DNA of 64,000 nt from Psychrobacter sp. UBA3480 (GTDB lineage: Bacteria; Pseudomonadota; Gammaproteobacteria; Pseudomonadales; Moraxellaceae): the NCBI RefSeq assembly GCF_002377945.1, contig NZ_DFQV01000027.1, forward strand, positions 1-64,000, in the 5' to 3' direction. The stretch's first letter is position 1. The number at the start of each line of letters is the position of its first letter. The notes beneath the pieces were generated by a model, which worked only from the letters and a program-made list of their open reading frames with translations, was not told where the DNA came from and searched no databases. Below, in pieces: positions 25,501 through 35,503 of the stretch. The translations under genes and the position numbers were made by a program.

Positions 25501-26310
25501 TTATGGTTTAAACGCGCTCACTATGAGAACTTCATAGGTTAAATTAACCACGAGCTGTCCTGTTTCATCCTTTGCTGAAAAATGTTGCCAATAGTCTGAC
25601 TCAAATTGCTGTAGACGCGATTTTGTCCATACAAAGGTTTGAATATTATCTGACGTAACCTGAGTTTGATTGGTCGATACGCCGGTGAGTTTCATATGCT
25701 TTAGGATAGCGTAGGGGGTAGGAAATGGTAAATCAAAACGCTGAATTGATAGTTCGATATTCTCAAAGCCAGCACTATCTAATGCCAATTGCCATTCATT
25801 AATATCTGGGTAGTGAAGTCCTTGGCCAGTTAGAGTCTTAATTTGCAAAAAGTTATTTGGCGTAAAAGTACTAAAGACCAGTTGTCCTCTAGATTGTAGA
25901 CGCTGCGCTGATTTCGTGACAAAACTCAACGGACTATCAAACCATTGCACGGCATTAGCACTGATTATCAAGCTATGATTTTCTGCCAAATCTATCGTTT
26001 CAGCATCACCAATCATTACGTCAGCAGTTGGCATTATTGATTGCAATGTAGCCGTCTGCTCATTACATAACTCATTGATGAGCCAGTGCTCGCTCTGTAT
26101 ATGCTCAGCGAGTAGGCGTGTCATTTGACCTGTGCCTGCACCCACTTCTAGCACACTGCTTTGTTTGGTATGAGCAATACTGTCTAATAAATACTGACAA
26201 ACGATCTGCTGAATACTGGCATGCTGGTCATAGTTACTTGCATTAGCAAAGTGGCGAGCGATGGTTTGTTTTCTAACACTGAGGTCATCAGCTGTGTCGA
26301 ATGTTGTCAT
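25501..26310 (-). CDS. bioC: Malonyl-ACP O-methyltransferase BioC
   Basis: BioC methylates malonyl-ACP to disguise it as a fatty acid primer at the start of pimeloyl (biotin) synthesis. The class I SAM-methyltransferase motif is VLEVGAGTGQMTRLLAEH. IGDAETIDL (motif II area) and LIISANAVQWFDSPLSF are typical of BioC, as is the N-terminal IARHFANASNYDQHA. The ATG at 26310 is preferred; a TTG at 26328 lies in frame upstream. It lies 71 bp downstream of bioF, which supports the biotin assignment over a generic methyltransferase. Confidence 0.9.
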   Translation of the reverse strand: MTTFDTADDLSVRKQTIARHFANASNYDQHASIQQIVCQYLLDSIAHTKQSSVLEVGAGTGQMTRLLAEHIQSEHWLINELCNEQTATLQSIMPTADVMIGDAETIDLAENHSLIISANAVQWFDSPLSFVTKSAQRLQSRGQLVFSTFTPNNFLQIKTLTGQGLHYPDINEWQLALDSAGFENIELSIQRFDLPFPTPYAILKHMKLTGVSTNQTQVTSDNIQTFVWTKSRLQQFESDYWQHFSAKDETGQLVVNLTYEVLIVSAFKP

Positions 26311-26381
26311 AGGCTTTATTATGTCCAAGTGCGCCAGTTATCTATCAATAGTAGGAGTAAAGTTTGTGTCAAACGATAAGG

Positions 26382-27614
26382 TTACAACTGCTGTATCAGT
26401 CGCTCGCAGTCTTCATTAGTCAGTTTGGCATTCATAACTAAACGAATGCGAGCAGTGTTTGCAGGCACAGTAGGTGGCCTGATAGGCAGCGCGTAAAATC
26501 CAGCGGTTTGCAACTGTTGCGCTTTGGCAAGCGTACTCGCATTATCGCTTAATATATAAGGAACGATAGGGGATTCATAGTGTATATCTTCCAAGGCTAG
26601 CGATACACGATGCCGTGGGTCAATGGCTTGGCTAAGCGTGGTAGATAGCTGTGCTAGATGCGCACGTTGGTTAGTTAAGGTCGGCATCTTTGCTAAAATA
26701 AATCGTGTCCATGCGTGATTGATAGGAGGGAGTGCAGTGCTAAAAATCAGTGGACGCATGGCATTGATCAGCCATTGTTTGACGATTTCATCACACATTA
26801 TATAAGCACCCACTGAAGCAAATGCTTTACCAAAGGTACCCACCAAGTAGTCAATATCCGCCAAGGTATGTGTTTCTTCCGCCAACCCTAGACCTGTATG
26901 GCCAAGCACTCCAACAGCATGTGCTTCATCGACATAAAGCTCAATACGATCATCTTTGGATTTCAATTGTACTAGTTCAGGCAAGTCAGCACGGTCACCA
27001 TCCATACTAAATATACTCTCGGTGACAATAATGATGCGTTCAACCGTCTCGTCTGCTTGTTCAATAAACTTGGCCAAATGTTCATAATCGTTGTGACGGT
27101 AACGACGATAGGTGACAAGTTTACTTTGGCTCAGGCGCAGCCCGTCGATGATGCTGGCGTGTACTAGTTTGTCAGCCAAAATGAGCGTCTTGACTGGCAA
27201 AGTTGTTAATGCTGGCAAGATACCCAGATTGGCATGATAGCCACTGTTTAAGACCAGCACTGACTTCGAATCGGTTAAACTCTGTTTTTCTATGGCGATT
27301 TGATACCAGCTTTGTAGTTCTTCTTCTAGAGCTTCTAACTGTATATCGTTGCCTGTTAATAGGCGTGAGGAAGTGGCACTCATTTTAGGAGTGTGTGTAA
27401 CAGATAGCTGTCCCACTTGAGCTAGAAATTGAGCTTGCAGCTCAGTATCGCCGCCTAAGCCAAGATAATCATTACTCGCAATATTAAGTAAAGCCTTACC
27501 ATCGCTAATCACATGTCGCCCGTCATGCTTTAGGTTTGGTAATTGACGATACTGCTGCTTTGCTTTTAAGTCTACAAGTGCGCTTTGCAAGCGCTTAGTG
27601 ATAGAATTTTGCAT
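26382..27614 (-). CDS. bioF: 8-amino-7-oxononanoate synthase BioF
   Basis: PLP enzyme condensing pimeloyl-ACP/CoA with alanine to make 8-amino-7-oxononanoate, the biotin ring precursor. Visible features are LLNIASNDYLGLGGD at the N-terminus, ESIFSMDGDRADL, YVDEAHAVGVLG (the Asp-Ala-His PLP contact) and the PLP-lysine in VGTFGKAFASVGAY. The C-terminal RPPTVPANTARIRLVMNA is the substrate-binding arm. The 410-residue length is slightly longer than E. coli (384). It is the first gene of a bioF-bioC unit; bioA, bioB and bioD are elsewhere. Confidence 0.96.
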   Translation of the reverse strand: MQNSITKRLQSALVDLKAKQQYRQLPNLKHDGRHVISDGKALLNIASNDYLGLGGDTELQAQFLAQVGQLSVTHTPKMSATSSRLLTGNDIQLEALEEELQSWYQIAIEKQSLTDSKSVLVLNSGYHANLGILPALTTLPVKTLILADKLVHASIIDGLRLSQSKLVTYRRYRHNDYEHLAKFIEQADETVERIIIVTESIFSMDGDRADLPELVQLKSKDDRIELYVDEAHAVGVLGHTGLGLAEETHTLADIDYLVGTFGKAFASVGAYIMCDEIVKQWLINAMRPLIFSTALPPINHAWTRFILAKMPTLTNQRAHLAQLSTTLSQAIDPRHRVSLALEDIHYESPIVPYILSDNASTLAKAQQLQTAGFYALPIRPPTVPANTARIRLVMNAKLTNEDCERLIQQL

Positions 27615-27918
27615 TTTCTCTCTCTAATTATTGTTATATCAGCCATGGTTAGCTGACTTGTCTAGCAAGAAAACTGTGAAATGAGTACGGATTATTGCAT
27701 AAACTGAGTGGATGTAACAAAAGGTTTCATATCTAAGCCTTTGTAACCCACGCACTGATAAACACTTTCAAATCTTAACTTTCATACCATTAAACACTGA
27801 CAGAGTGGCTGAAATAGTTTGTTACTATGTATTCATCGTTAGCAGACAAGGCGATAGGGCCACAAGGCCAATATAAATAAATAACTTGTTTGTCCAAATT
27901 TCTTTCAAGGAGCTAATA

Positions 27919-28458
27919 ATGAAAATTCTACAAAAAACAATACTTGCACTAGCAACTGGTTCTTTACTTTCTGTAGGTGCACAAGCTGCTGTTAACTATG
28001 GCAACGGCTACACAGGTCAGCCATATGTTGCTGCTAAAGTTGGTCAGTTTGATCTAGATGTTGATGGCGCTGATGACCCAACTGCATACGGTGTAACTGC
28101 TGGTTATAACTTTGATCCTAACTTCGGTATGGAAGCAGAATACGTAGGTTCAGATGATGCTGACTATAGAGGCGGTGACATCGATGCTAAGACATACGGC
28201 GCTTATGGTACTTACCGTTATGCATTTCCAAATAGCGGCTTATACGCAAAAGGTAAGCTAGGTGTTGCAAAAACTGAAGTAGAAGCTAACAACACTAACT
28301 TTGCTGGTGCTTCTGACTTCTCAGACGACGATACTAATATCGCTGGTGGTGTAGGTCTTGGTTACGCAGTAAACTCTGACTTCAGTGTTGAAGCTGAATA
28401 CGACATGCTAGGTAGCGACGCTGATCTTATGACTGTTGGTGCACAGCTAAAATTCTAA
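27919..28458 (+). CDS. Small outer-membrane beta-barrel protein
   Basis: The 179-residue exported protein has a signal peptide (MKILQKTILALATGSLLSV, cleavage after AQA) and alternating amphipathic strands. These include GQPYVAAKVGQFDLDV, AYGVTAGYNFDPNFGMEAEYVG, YGAYGTYRYAFPNSGLYAKGKLG, GGVGLGYAVNSDFSVEAEYDM and a final aromatic strand ending in F. This fits the OmpA/OmpW-like 8-stranded porin family (outer-membrane beta-barrel domain). Asp-rich loops suggest cation binding or cold/salt-adapted surface charge. AAGGAGCT before the ATG at 27919 fixes the start. It is a single unit with its own terminator. Confidence 0.88.
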   Translation: MKILQKTILALATGSLLSVGAQAAVNYGNGYTGQPYVAAKVGQFDLDVDGADDPTAYGVTAGYNFDPNFGMEAEYVGSDDADYRGGDIDAKTYGAYGTYRYAFPNSGLYAKGKLGVAKTEVEANNTNFAGASDFSDDDTNIAGGVGLGYAVNSDFSVEAEYDMLGSDADLMTVGAQLKF

Positions 28459-28500
28459 TTACTTAGAAAATAAGCTTTTAGCTAAACAGCTATAATAAAG

Positions 28501-28530
28501 AAACGATCACTTTAAGTGGTCGTTTTTTTT
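28501..28530 (+). terminator. Terminator after the beta-barrel gene
   Basis: A 9-bp stem AACGATCAC / GTGGTCGTT with a TTTAA loop, followed by a run of eight T. Confidence 0.9.
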
Positions 28531-28672
28531 GCTTAAAATTTATGCAGAAGCTTTTAGGACGGTAATTTATAAGTAGCTAATAGGCAATATATCATTATCG
28601 TTAAAGCGTTGTTATCCTTAAAAATGTGCTACATTAAAAACTGGAATGATAAAGACAGGAATGGTGGCAAGG

Positions 28673-29167
28673 ATGGAGATACTTTGGATGATTGAACCTT
28701 GGCATTGGTTAGTATTAGGCTTCTTATTATTAATCGTTGAGATGTTTGTACCGACGTTTGCCAGTCTGTGGTTTGGTGCCGCTGCCGTCATCGTTGCAGC
28801 GCTATCATGGCTGTTGCCTATTTCTGTTTCTGTTCAGATTATCGTCTGGTTAGTGCTCTCTGCTGTGTTCTTACTGGCTTGGTTCAAGTTTATCAAACCG
28901 TTGTCAGTAGATCGTACCAAAGCTGGGCTAGGCGGTAGTGTCATAGTTGGTGAAGTGGGGATGATTATCGTGTCACCGCAGCTAGATAAAGCTGGAACGG
29001 TCAGATTTAGTGTTCCTATCGTTGGTGCGGCTGAATGGATGTGCCGTACGAGAGGGGAGCAGGTGGCAATCGGCGATAGAGTGGTAGTGACGGATATCGT
29101 TGGCAACGAGCTGATTGTGAGCAGTACAAAAGCGCAGGCAGCGATGCATAAAAGTATGCAGGTATAA
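28673..29167 (+). CDS. NfeD-family membrane protein
   Basis: Short NfeD (NfeD1b-type) protein. It has two to three membrane segments (WHWLVLGFLLLIVEMFVPTF, then a hydrophobic block about 35-75) and a C-terminal soluble OB-fold domain (LGGSVIVGEVGMIIVSP to GDRVVVTDIVGNELIV). NfeD proteins partner SPFH proteins in membrane microdomain and quality control systems. The next gene, 16 bp away, is exactly such a protein. I favour the ATG at 28673; an in-frame ATG lies upstream at 28646. Confidence 0.9.
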   Translation: MEILWMIEPWHWLVLGFLLLIVEMFVPTFASLWFGAAAVIVAALSWLLPISVSVQIIVWLVLSAVFLLAWFKFIKPLSVDRTKAGLGGSVIVGEVGMIIVSPQLDKAGTVRFSVPIVGAAEWMCRTRGEQVAIGDRVVVTDIVGNELIVSSTKAQAAMHKSMQV

Positions 29168-29183
29168 TAATAAGGGATGAGTT

Positions 29184-30044
29184 ATGGAAAGCTTTAGTAT
29201 TGTCATGGTGGTATTGATTGCACTGGTGGTATTCACTGTTTTTAAAGGCGTACGCATTGTACCGCAAGGTTATAAATGGGTAGTTCAGAGACTGGGTAAG
29301 TATAGCCAAACGCTAGAGCCTGGACTCAACCTCATCATCCCTTATGTAGATGATGTGGCTTATAAAGTAACGACCAAGGACATCGTACTCGATATCCCGT
29401 CACAAGAAGTCATTACTCGTGACAACGTCGTTATTATTGCAAACGCTGTTGCTTATATTAATATCGTGCGTCCTGACAAGGCGGTCTATGGTATCGAAGA
29501 TTATGAGTACGGTATCCGTAATCTAGTACAAACGTCATTGCGCTCAATCATTGGTGAGATGGATCTTGATAGTGCATTGTCCAGTCGCGACGAGATCAAA
29601 ACCAAGCTAAAACATGCGATTTCAGAAGACATCGCAGATTGGGGTATTACTCTTAAGACAGTAGAGATTCAAGATATTAATCCTTCGCAAACCATGCAAG
29701 CGTCTATGGAAGAGCAAGCAGCGGCAGAGCGTTTACGCCGTGCAACCGTGACCCGTGCTGATGGTCAAAAGCAAGCTGCTATCTTAGAAGCGGATGGTCG
29801 CTTGGAAGCGTCACGCCGTGATGCTGAAGCGCAGGTGGTACTAGCCAGAGGTTCTGAAGAGTCGATTCGTTTGATTACTAGTGCGATGGGCGAGGAAGAG
29901 ATGCCGATCGTATACTTGCTGGGTGAGCAGTATATCAAAGCGATACGAGAGCTGGCTGAATCTGATAACTCCAAAATGGTGGTACTACCAGCAGATATCT
30001 TAAGTACCGTAAAAGGTATGGTGGGTGATAAATTAAAAGTGTAA
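29184..30044 (+). CDS. SPFH/stomatin-like membrane protein (QmcA type)
   Basis: Single-pass inner membrane protein with an N-terminal membrane anchor (about 3-23). The SPFH domain has VVQRLGKYSQTLEPGLNLIIPYVD, SQEVITRDNVVI and YGIRNLVQTSLRSIIGEMDLD. A coiled-coil region with EEQAAAERLRRA follows, to residue 286. It forms a two-gene unit with NfeD, like E. coli qmcA-ybbK. Its likely role is in membrane protein quality control or microdomain scaffolding. Confidence 0.93.
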   Translation: MESFSIVMVVLIALVVFTVFKGVRIVPQGYKWVVQRLGKYSQTLEPGLNLIIPYVDDVAYKVTTKDIVLDIPSQEVITRDNVVIIANAVAYINIVRPDKAVYGIEDYEYGIRNLVQTSLRSIIGEMDLDSALSSRDEIKTKLKHAISEDIADWGITLKTVEIQDINPSQTMQASMEEQAAAERLRRATVTRADGQKQAAILEADGRLEASRRDAEAQVVLARGSEESIRLITSAMGEEEMPIVYLLGEQYIKAIRELAESDNSKMVVLPADILSTVKGMVGDKLKV

Positions 30045-30064
30045 AAGTCATAGCAACATTAAAA

Positions 30065-30092
30065 AAAGACCTCGTTTGAGGTCTTTTCTATG
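30065..30092. terminator. Bidirectional terminator between SPFH gene and hemN
   Basis: A 9-bp stem AAAGACCTC / GAGGTCTTT with a GTTT loop. A and T runs on both sides allow function for both convergent genes. Confidence 0.9.
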
Positions 30093-30121
30093 TTTAATAA
30101 CTGGACTAAAGTTTCGCTAAC

Positions 30122-31678
30122 TTAGATAACTTTCGAAAAGCGGTTTTGGTGTTTCTTTTCTAAGTATTCATCAAATACTATGGCGACGTTACGGCCAAGC
30201 AAGCGACCTCTGGGTAAGACGCGAATACCTGCTGCATCCATATCAATCAGTCTGTCGTCTTGCATAGTGCCCAACTGCTGAATCTCATTAATAAAATAGG
30301 TGATGGCATCGATACCAAACTTTTGATTCACATCTTTAAAATCGAGATAGTCATGACATAGTAGGTTCATGATGACATATTCACGCAAGCGGTCTTTAAT
30401 AGAAGTTTTTATATACTTGACCGCGGGCATGACAGTTGGATTGATTTTCGCCATATCAATCTTGGCTTGATAGCTCTGTAGATCAGTATCGTTTTGCAAA
30501 ATATAGCGCGTATTGGCATTAGAAATCTGACTGATTGATGAGACACCAAAGCCTAATAAGTCACAATCACCCATGATGGTGTAACCCTGAAAGTTACGAT
30601 GTAATTTGCCTTCACGCTGGGCGATAGCCAATTCATCATCAGGTTTGGCAAAATGATCGATACCGATATATTGATAGCCAGCTTCGGTCAACGTGTTAAC
30701 AGTACTGCCGAGCATCGTCAGTTTGGCAGCTGGGCTAGGCAAGTCTTCATCTTTTATCTGACGTTGGGCTTTAAATCGCTCAGGCAAATGCGCATAGTTA
30801 AAGACTGACAGGCGGTCTGGTGACATCTCGATGATACGATTTACGGTTTTGTCCAACGTATCAGGCGTTTGATGCGGCAAACCATAAATCAAATCAATAT
30901 TGATAGAGCGAAAACCAAGCTCACGTGCTTCTGTTAGCACGCTTTCAATAAGCTCTGCTGAATGCACACGATTAACGGCGATTTGCACCGTTTCATCTAA
31001 ATCTTGCACACCTAAGCTGATACGGTTGAAACCGAGATTACGTAATATCTGTAGGGTGTTTTCACTCAGCTCGCGAGGATCAATTTCGATAGAATAGTCA
31101 CCTTCAGCTTCTGGCAAAAACTCAAACTGAGTCTGTAAAAACTCCCATAATTGCACCATCTCTTCGTCGCGCAAAAATGTTGGTGTACCACCACCCAAAT
31201 GTAGTTGTTTGACCAATGGTTTGTCGCTGCCTTCTGGCGTAGATAACAAGCGGCGTTTATGAGTAATTTCAGCGATTAAATACTGCAAGTAATCGCCAGA
31301 GTCGCTATTTTTTTTGGTAATAATCTTATTACAAGCACAGTAGTAGCAAAGGTGGCGACAGAACGGAATATGAAAATATAGCGATAAAGGAGCGCGCGCT
31401 TCACGATTTTGCAAGATTTTCGTCTCAAGACCGATATTCTCGAAGCTATCTGGTATGGGCGCGAACTCTAGAGCAGTTGGATAAGAGGTATAACGTGGCC
31501 CTGAGCGATTGTACTTATTGATGATTGCCTCATCAAATGCTGGTAGCTGCTTGCTAGTAATGCTGCCGCGTGTACTGGCATAAGGGTTGTCAGATTGCAT
31601 AACAGGGCGCACAATCGTGGGCGGCTCGTCCGCACGGTTGTAGGGCTGCTGAGTGTTCTGCTCTGAATAGTCTGTCAT
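30122..31678 (-). CDS. hemN: Oxygen-independent coproporphyrinogen III oxidase HemN
   Basis: Radical-SAM enzyme that decarboxylates coproporphyrinogen III to protoporphyrinogen IX without oxygen, in heme synthesis. The cluster motif is HIPFCRHLCYYCACN (three radical-SAM Cys plus the HemN-specific fourth). LHLGGGTPTFL and YGLPHQTPDTLDKT are also typical, and the C-terminal HemN domain is present. An N-terminal extension of about 40 residues precedes YNRSGPRYTSYPTA. AGGAATATCGC precedes the ATG. I looked for an FNR/Anr box upstream and found none convincing. Confidence 0.96.
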   Translation of the reverse strand: MTDYSEQNTQQPYNRADEPPTIVRPVMQSDNPYASTRGSITSKQLPAFDEAIINKYNRSGPRYTSYPTALEFAPIPDSFENIGLETKILQNREARAPLSLYFHIPFCRHLCYYCACNKIITKKNSDSGDYLQYLIAEITHKRRLLSTPEGSDKPLVKQLHLGGGTPTFLRDEEMVQLWEFLQTQFEFLPEAEGDYSIEIDPRELSENTLQILRNLGFNRISLGVQDLDETVQIAVNRVHSAELIESVLTEARELGFRSINIDLIYGLPHQTPDTLDKTVNRIIEMSPDRLSVFNYAHLPERFKAQRQIKDEDLPSPAAKLTMLGSTVNTLTEAGYQYIGIDHFAKPDDELAIAQREGKLHRNFQGYTIMGDCDLLGFGVSSISQISNANTRYILQNDTDLQSYQAKIDMAKINPTVMPAVKYIKTSIKDRLREYVIMNLLCHDYLDFKDVNQKFGIDAITYFINEIQQLGTMQDDRLIDMDAAGIRVLPRGRLLGRNVAIVFDEYLEKKHQNRFSKVI

Positions 31679-32030
31679 GCGATATTCCTCGTTTTTACTC
31701 TAGATACTGTTGGTTTCTGGATTAAAAATGATTTTGGATTTAGTGTTTATTTTTTACTCTTAAGGTTGATTAATAACATGGCTTGAATAGTTCATCGGCA
31801 GTAGTATGTATCGCTAAATGTATAATAGATAGTATAACAAATCCTTGTTAGCAGTGGGGTGGTCGGTGAGTATTCTTAAATATTAGAATAGAGCGTTATT
31901 TATACATAAAAAACCTTAGAACGACGCTGAGGTTTTGGTGATTCTCTCTACACCAGCAATAAAACACGACGTTTGCGCGTTGATAAATAATACTTTATTA
32001 TCAATGACACTCTGTATTAGGAAGATGCTG

Positions 32031-33611
32031 ATGTCGTTTGCCCAAGTCTATACCCGTTCGGTGGTTGGTCTGCATGCTCCCAAGATCATCATTGAAGTGC
32101 ATCTATCGCAAGGACTGCCTGCATTGACCATCGTTGGGCTACCTGAGGCCGCCGTGCGTGAGAGTAAGGACAGGGTACGCTCCGCCATTCTCAATTCAGG
32201 TTTCCAGTTTCCTAACCGCCGCCTCACGATCAATTTAGCTCCTGCTGATTTGCCTAAAGATGGCGCGCGTTTAGACTTACCAATTGCTATCGGCATACTG
32301 GCAGCAAGCGGACAGCTTGAGCCAGAGGTATTATCAGGATTTGAGTTTATTGGCGAGTTAGCGCTCAATGGTCAATTGCGACAAGTAACTGGCAGTTTGG
32401 CAGTCGCACGGGCGATTAAAGCTGAGAGATTGGCAATAGCGTTGTCTCAGGTAGCAGCGAATGAGCAAGGACAAAATAATTCAGATACCTCACCGCCGAT
32501 AACACCGCAACTGATCGTACCGATTGATAATGGTCATGAGGCCAGCCGCGTTGATGGTGTAACGATACTAGCTGCACCAAGCCTAAAAGCAGTTTGTGAC
32601 CATCTACAGTCGCTCGTTGACCCAACTGCAAGCTATGAGAGTTTGTCAGTGGTGCAGCCAGGTCCTGCACAGCAGCATGTCGGCTATCAAGTAGATTTAG
32701 CTGATGTCAAAGGACAGCACCATGCTCGGCGCGCGTTAGAGATTGCCGCCGCTGGTGGTCATTCATTGTTATTTACAGGGCCACCAGGTTCTGGCAAGAC
32801 GCTCATGGCATCACGATTGCCAACGATATTGCCAGACTTGAGTGATGAGGATGCGCTAGAAGTGGCTAGTACGTATTCGGTGGCAGACAGCGACTACGAC
32901 TATGGGACGCGACCATTTAGACAAGTGCATCATACGATATCAGCTGTGGCGTTGGTCGGTGGTGGCTCACGGCCGAAACCAGGTGAAATTACGCTAGCCA
33001 ATAAAGGTGTGTTATTTCTAGATGAATTACCAGAATTTGATCGGAGCGTGCTGGAAGTATTGCGTCAGCCGCTAGAAGCCAAACAAATCACTATTAGCCG
33101 CGCTAACTCTCAAATTACCTTTCCGGCGAATTTTCAACTGGTTGCCGCGATGAATCCTTGCCCATGTGGCTATGATGGCGATACATCAGGACGTTGTCGC
33201 TGTCGACCTGAGCAGATCAAACGCTATCAAGATAAGTTATCTGGGCCTCTCTTAGATCGTATTGATTTGCATATCACCGTACCTGCGTTACCGATTGCCG
33301 ATCTGCAAAATAGTCAGGTAGGTGAAACCTCTAAGCAAGTACGGGCTCGCGTAGTGGTCGCGCATCAGCATCAAATGCAGCGCCAGCAAAAGGTTAATAA
33401 TGAGCTTAGCCCTAGCGAAATCGATGAATATATCCAGCTAGGCGACAATGAAAAGCAGTTATTACAACTTGCTCAGCAGCGTCTAAATTTGTCCGCGCGT
33501 GGCTACCACCGAGTATTACGGGTGGCTCGTACAATCGCGGATTTGGCTAACAGTACCGATATCAACAGCACCCACGTATCTGAGGCGCTGAGCTATCGTA
33601 GTAAAGCGTAA
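32031..33611 (+). CDS. comM: ComM/YifB-family AAA+ ATPase
   Basis: ComM is a bidirectional helicase that extends branch migration during recombination of transforming DNA. The protein shows the N-terminal lon-like fold (VYTRSVVGLHAPKIIIEVHL, GLPEAAVRESKDRVRSA), Walker A GPPGSGKT, Walker B VLFLDELPEF, the zinc Cys cluster CPCGYDGDTSGRCRC, and C-terminal RGYHRVLRVARTIADL. AGGAAG six bases before the ATG at 32031 fixes this start over upstream in-frame codons. It pairs conceptually with dprA at 16 kb in natural transformation. Confidence 0.94.
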   Translation: MSFAQVYTRSVVGLHAPKIIIEVHLSQGLPALTIVGLPEAAVRESKDRVRSAILNSGFQFPNRRLTINLAPADLPKDGARLDLPIAIGILAASGQLEPEVLSGFEFIGELALNGQLRQVTGSLAVARAIKAERLAIALSQVAANEQGQNNSDTSPPITPQLIVPIDNGHEASRVDGVTILAAPSLKAVCDHLQSLVDPTASYESLSVVQPGPAQQHVGYQVDLADVKGQHHARRALEIAAAGGHSLLFTGPPGSGKTLMASRLPTILPDLSDEDALEVASTYSVADSDYDYGTRPFRQVHHTISAVALVGGGSRPKPGEITLANKGVLFLDELPEFDRSVLEVLRQPLEAKQITISRANSQITFPANFQLVAAMNPCPCGYDGDTSGRCRCRPEQIKRYQDKLSGPLLDRIDLHITVPALPIADLQNSQVGETSKQVRARVVVAHQHQMQRQQKVNNELSPSEIDEYIQLGDNEKQLLQLAQQRLNLSARGYHRVLRVARTIADLANSTDINSTHVSEALSYRSKA

Positions 33612-33660
33612 TCTCTGTTTGCAAAAGTTACACCGTGATAATTGATAGATTCCATATAGA

Positions 33661-34344
33661 CTAGACTTTATCTTTCATAATCCAAGCAACCAAGTCAGCA
33701 AAGTGGTCAAATGCTTCGGTCGGATTTAATTCGCGAATGTCTTGCCCGTAGTTATAACCATAAGACAGACCGAGCGTGTCCATATTGGCGTTCTGTCCAG
33801 CCAACATATCGTTTCTAGAGTCTCCAATCATTACTGCCCGATCAACACTGACATTGAGAGTCTCACAGACGTGTAATAGGGGCGCTGGGTCTGGTTTTTT
33901 AACAGGTAAACTGTCGCCGCCCATCACTTCACTAAACAAATCTTGCCAGCCAAACGACTGCAATATTTTCGGTACAAATCGAATGGGCTTGTTTGTGACC
34001 AAAGCAAGCGTATAGCCAGCTGCGTGCAACTTTTTGAGTCCGTCATCGACATCTGGATAGGCAACGGTTTTGCTACCACTAAGACTCTTATAAGCCTCAA
34101 AAAATATTTGCTCTGCATGATCAGCTTCTTCGACCGTTAGCTCACCTTCTGCTACTTCCACTTTACCAACCAAAGCGCGCTCTACGAGCAGGCGTGAACC
34201 ATTTCCTATCCAGTTACGTATCGTCTCGATAAGGTAGGTGTCTTTACCCAATGTGGTTAGCATGGCGTTGGTGGCGTCGGCCAAATCGGGTACGCTATCA
34301 ATGAGCGTTCCATCAAAATCAAAAATTAAAAGCTGCTTATTCAT
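33661..34344 (-). CDS. gph: Phosphoglycolate phosphatase
   Basis: HAD-superfamily phosphatase that removes 2-phosphoglycolate formed during DNA repair. Motif I is FDFDGTLIDSVPDLADA, characteristic of Gph. Motif II (LVTNKP) and motif III/IV (VKKPDPAPL and MIGDSRNDMLAGQNA) are all intact. The 227-residue length is typical. Related HAD enzymes have overlapping specificity, but the motif I extension supports Gph. Confidence 0.9.
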   Translation of the reverse strand: MNKQLLIFDFDGTLIDSVPDLADATNAMLTTLGKDTYLIETIRNWIGNGSRLLVERALVGKVEVAEGELTVEEADHAEQIFFEAYKSLSGSKTVAYPDVDDGLKKLHAAGYTLALVTNKPIRFVPKILQSFGWQDLFSEVMGGDSLPVKKPDPAPLLHVCETLNVSVDRAVMIGDSRNDMLAGQNANMDTLGLSYGYNYGQDIRELNPTEAFDHFADLVAWIMKDKV

Positions 34345-34461
34345 TGTTCCTCACTATTGGAAATCGTTATATTTATTATGTTGAGCATACCTTAGCACAT
34401 TAGCATTTTGAGGCCAGTCAATTTAGTTACCTGTTGTGCTGAATGTCTTGAGTCTTAGCAA

Positions 34462-34962
34462 CTATTCGACATCTTTATAGCGTTCACGATGCTCTTTCTT
34501 CATCCTTAAATAATCTTCGTTCTCACGGCATTCATCCCATTTAACTTTAAAGATCCGTGCAGATTCTGCTTTGACTGGGTCTTCCTCTTGTCGTGGCAAT
34601 TCTTCGCGGCCATGGGCGCCGCTTTGACCTTTTTTATCATCAGGTACCGCGCCTTTATATTTTTTGCCACCTTTGTGATTGGCATAACGACGAGCACGGG
34701 TATAGCCCATTTGGATAAACTTGCGCGCCATATCTGCGCCGACGAAGTCATCGTCAGCCAAGTAATCTAAAAACATCTGATAGATAGCTTCACTACTCTC
34801 GCGAGCGATGTCGGGAGTCGCAAAGCGCCAATGAGGTAAAATCTCAGACTTATAAGGTTCTACCAGTAATACGCCTTGCTCACCGCGACCGACACGGTAC
34901 AACTCAGGCTGAGCGCGCAAATCCAAACTCTTATAATCTAAGTCGTAATCAAACTCTCTCAT
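34462..34962 (-). CDS. DUF4385-family protein
   Basis: The 166-residue cytosolic, highly charged protein resembles the DUF4385 family of unknown function. Recognisable blocks are FDYDLDYKSLDLR at the N-terminus, YRVGRGEQGVLLVEPYKSEILPHWRFATP, and MARKFIQMGYTRARRYANHKGGKKY in the middle. The C-terminus is rich in Lys, Glu and Arg. No signal peptide or catalytic motif is evident. It stands alone between gph and an exported small protein. Confidence 0.82.
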   Translation of the reverse strand: MREFDYDLDYKSLDLRAQPELYRVGRGEQGVLLVEPYKSEILPHWRFATPDIARESSEAIYQMFLDYLADDDFVGADMARKFIQMGYTRARRYANHKGGKKYKGAVPDDKKGQSGAHGREELPRQEEDPVKAESARIFKVKWDECRENEDYLRMKKEHRERYKDVE

Positions 34963-35146
34963 ATCTATGACCTATTATTTTTATCTATTCGTATATGGTT
35001 ATTGAGTATACTTAGCCAAGCTGTTTAGAAAAAAGCACAAAAATGTTATGCAACCGTGACAGTAGGTATTTAGCATCAGAAGCGATGAGTGAAAATGGTT
35101 ATGGTAAAGTCAGTTGTGAGACGAATACAATGCTACGAGAGATGTT

Positions 35147-35503
35147 ATGTTGAGAAATAAAATAAGTGTAAATGAGCCGAGCCGTTTGCGATTGCCCAAA
35201 AACATACTGGTAGCGTGGCTATTGCTAACGACAAGCATACTAGCTACTACGGCTGCCCACAGCGCGTGGTTTGAACGTTTGATTCCGCAAGGTGAGACGT
35301 ATACGGTACGCGAGATAGATCGCGATTTAGCATTTGTGATAGATGGCTTTATCTACGATGCGCGCACGTCTTGTTTTTTGGCAGTGGGCGACCGAGTGAT
35401 ATTTTTTGAGGGGCGTCACGGTATTGATTACCGCGCAACTATATACGACTTGGATTCGCGTGAGCGCTGCAATTTACTACTGCGTGGTCGGTTGTACGAA
35501 TAG
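35147..35503 (+). CDS. Small exported hypothetical protein
   Basis: A 118-residue protein with a signal peptide or N-terminal membrane anchor (about 18-42, LVAWLLLTTSILATTAAHSA). A compact domain of about 75 residues follows with two cysteines (in TSCFLAVGD and RERCNLLL) that could form a disulfide. I do not recognise it. GAGAGATGTT precedes the ATG. The stop lies within a short tandem duplication (35482-35520). Confidence 0.7.
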   Translation: MLRNKISVNEPSRLRLPKNILVAWLLLTTSILATTAAHSAWFERLIPQGETYTVREIDRDLAFVIDGFIYDARTSCFLAVGDRVIFFEGRHGIDYRATIYDLDSRERCNLLLRGRLYE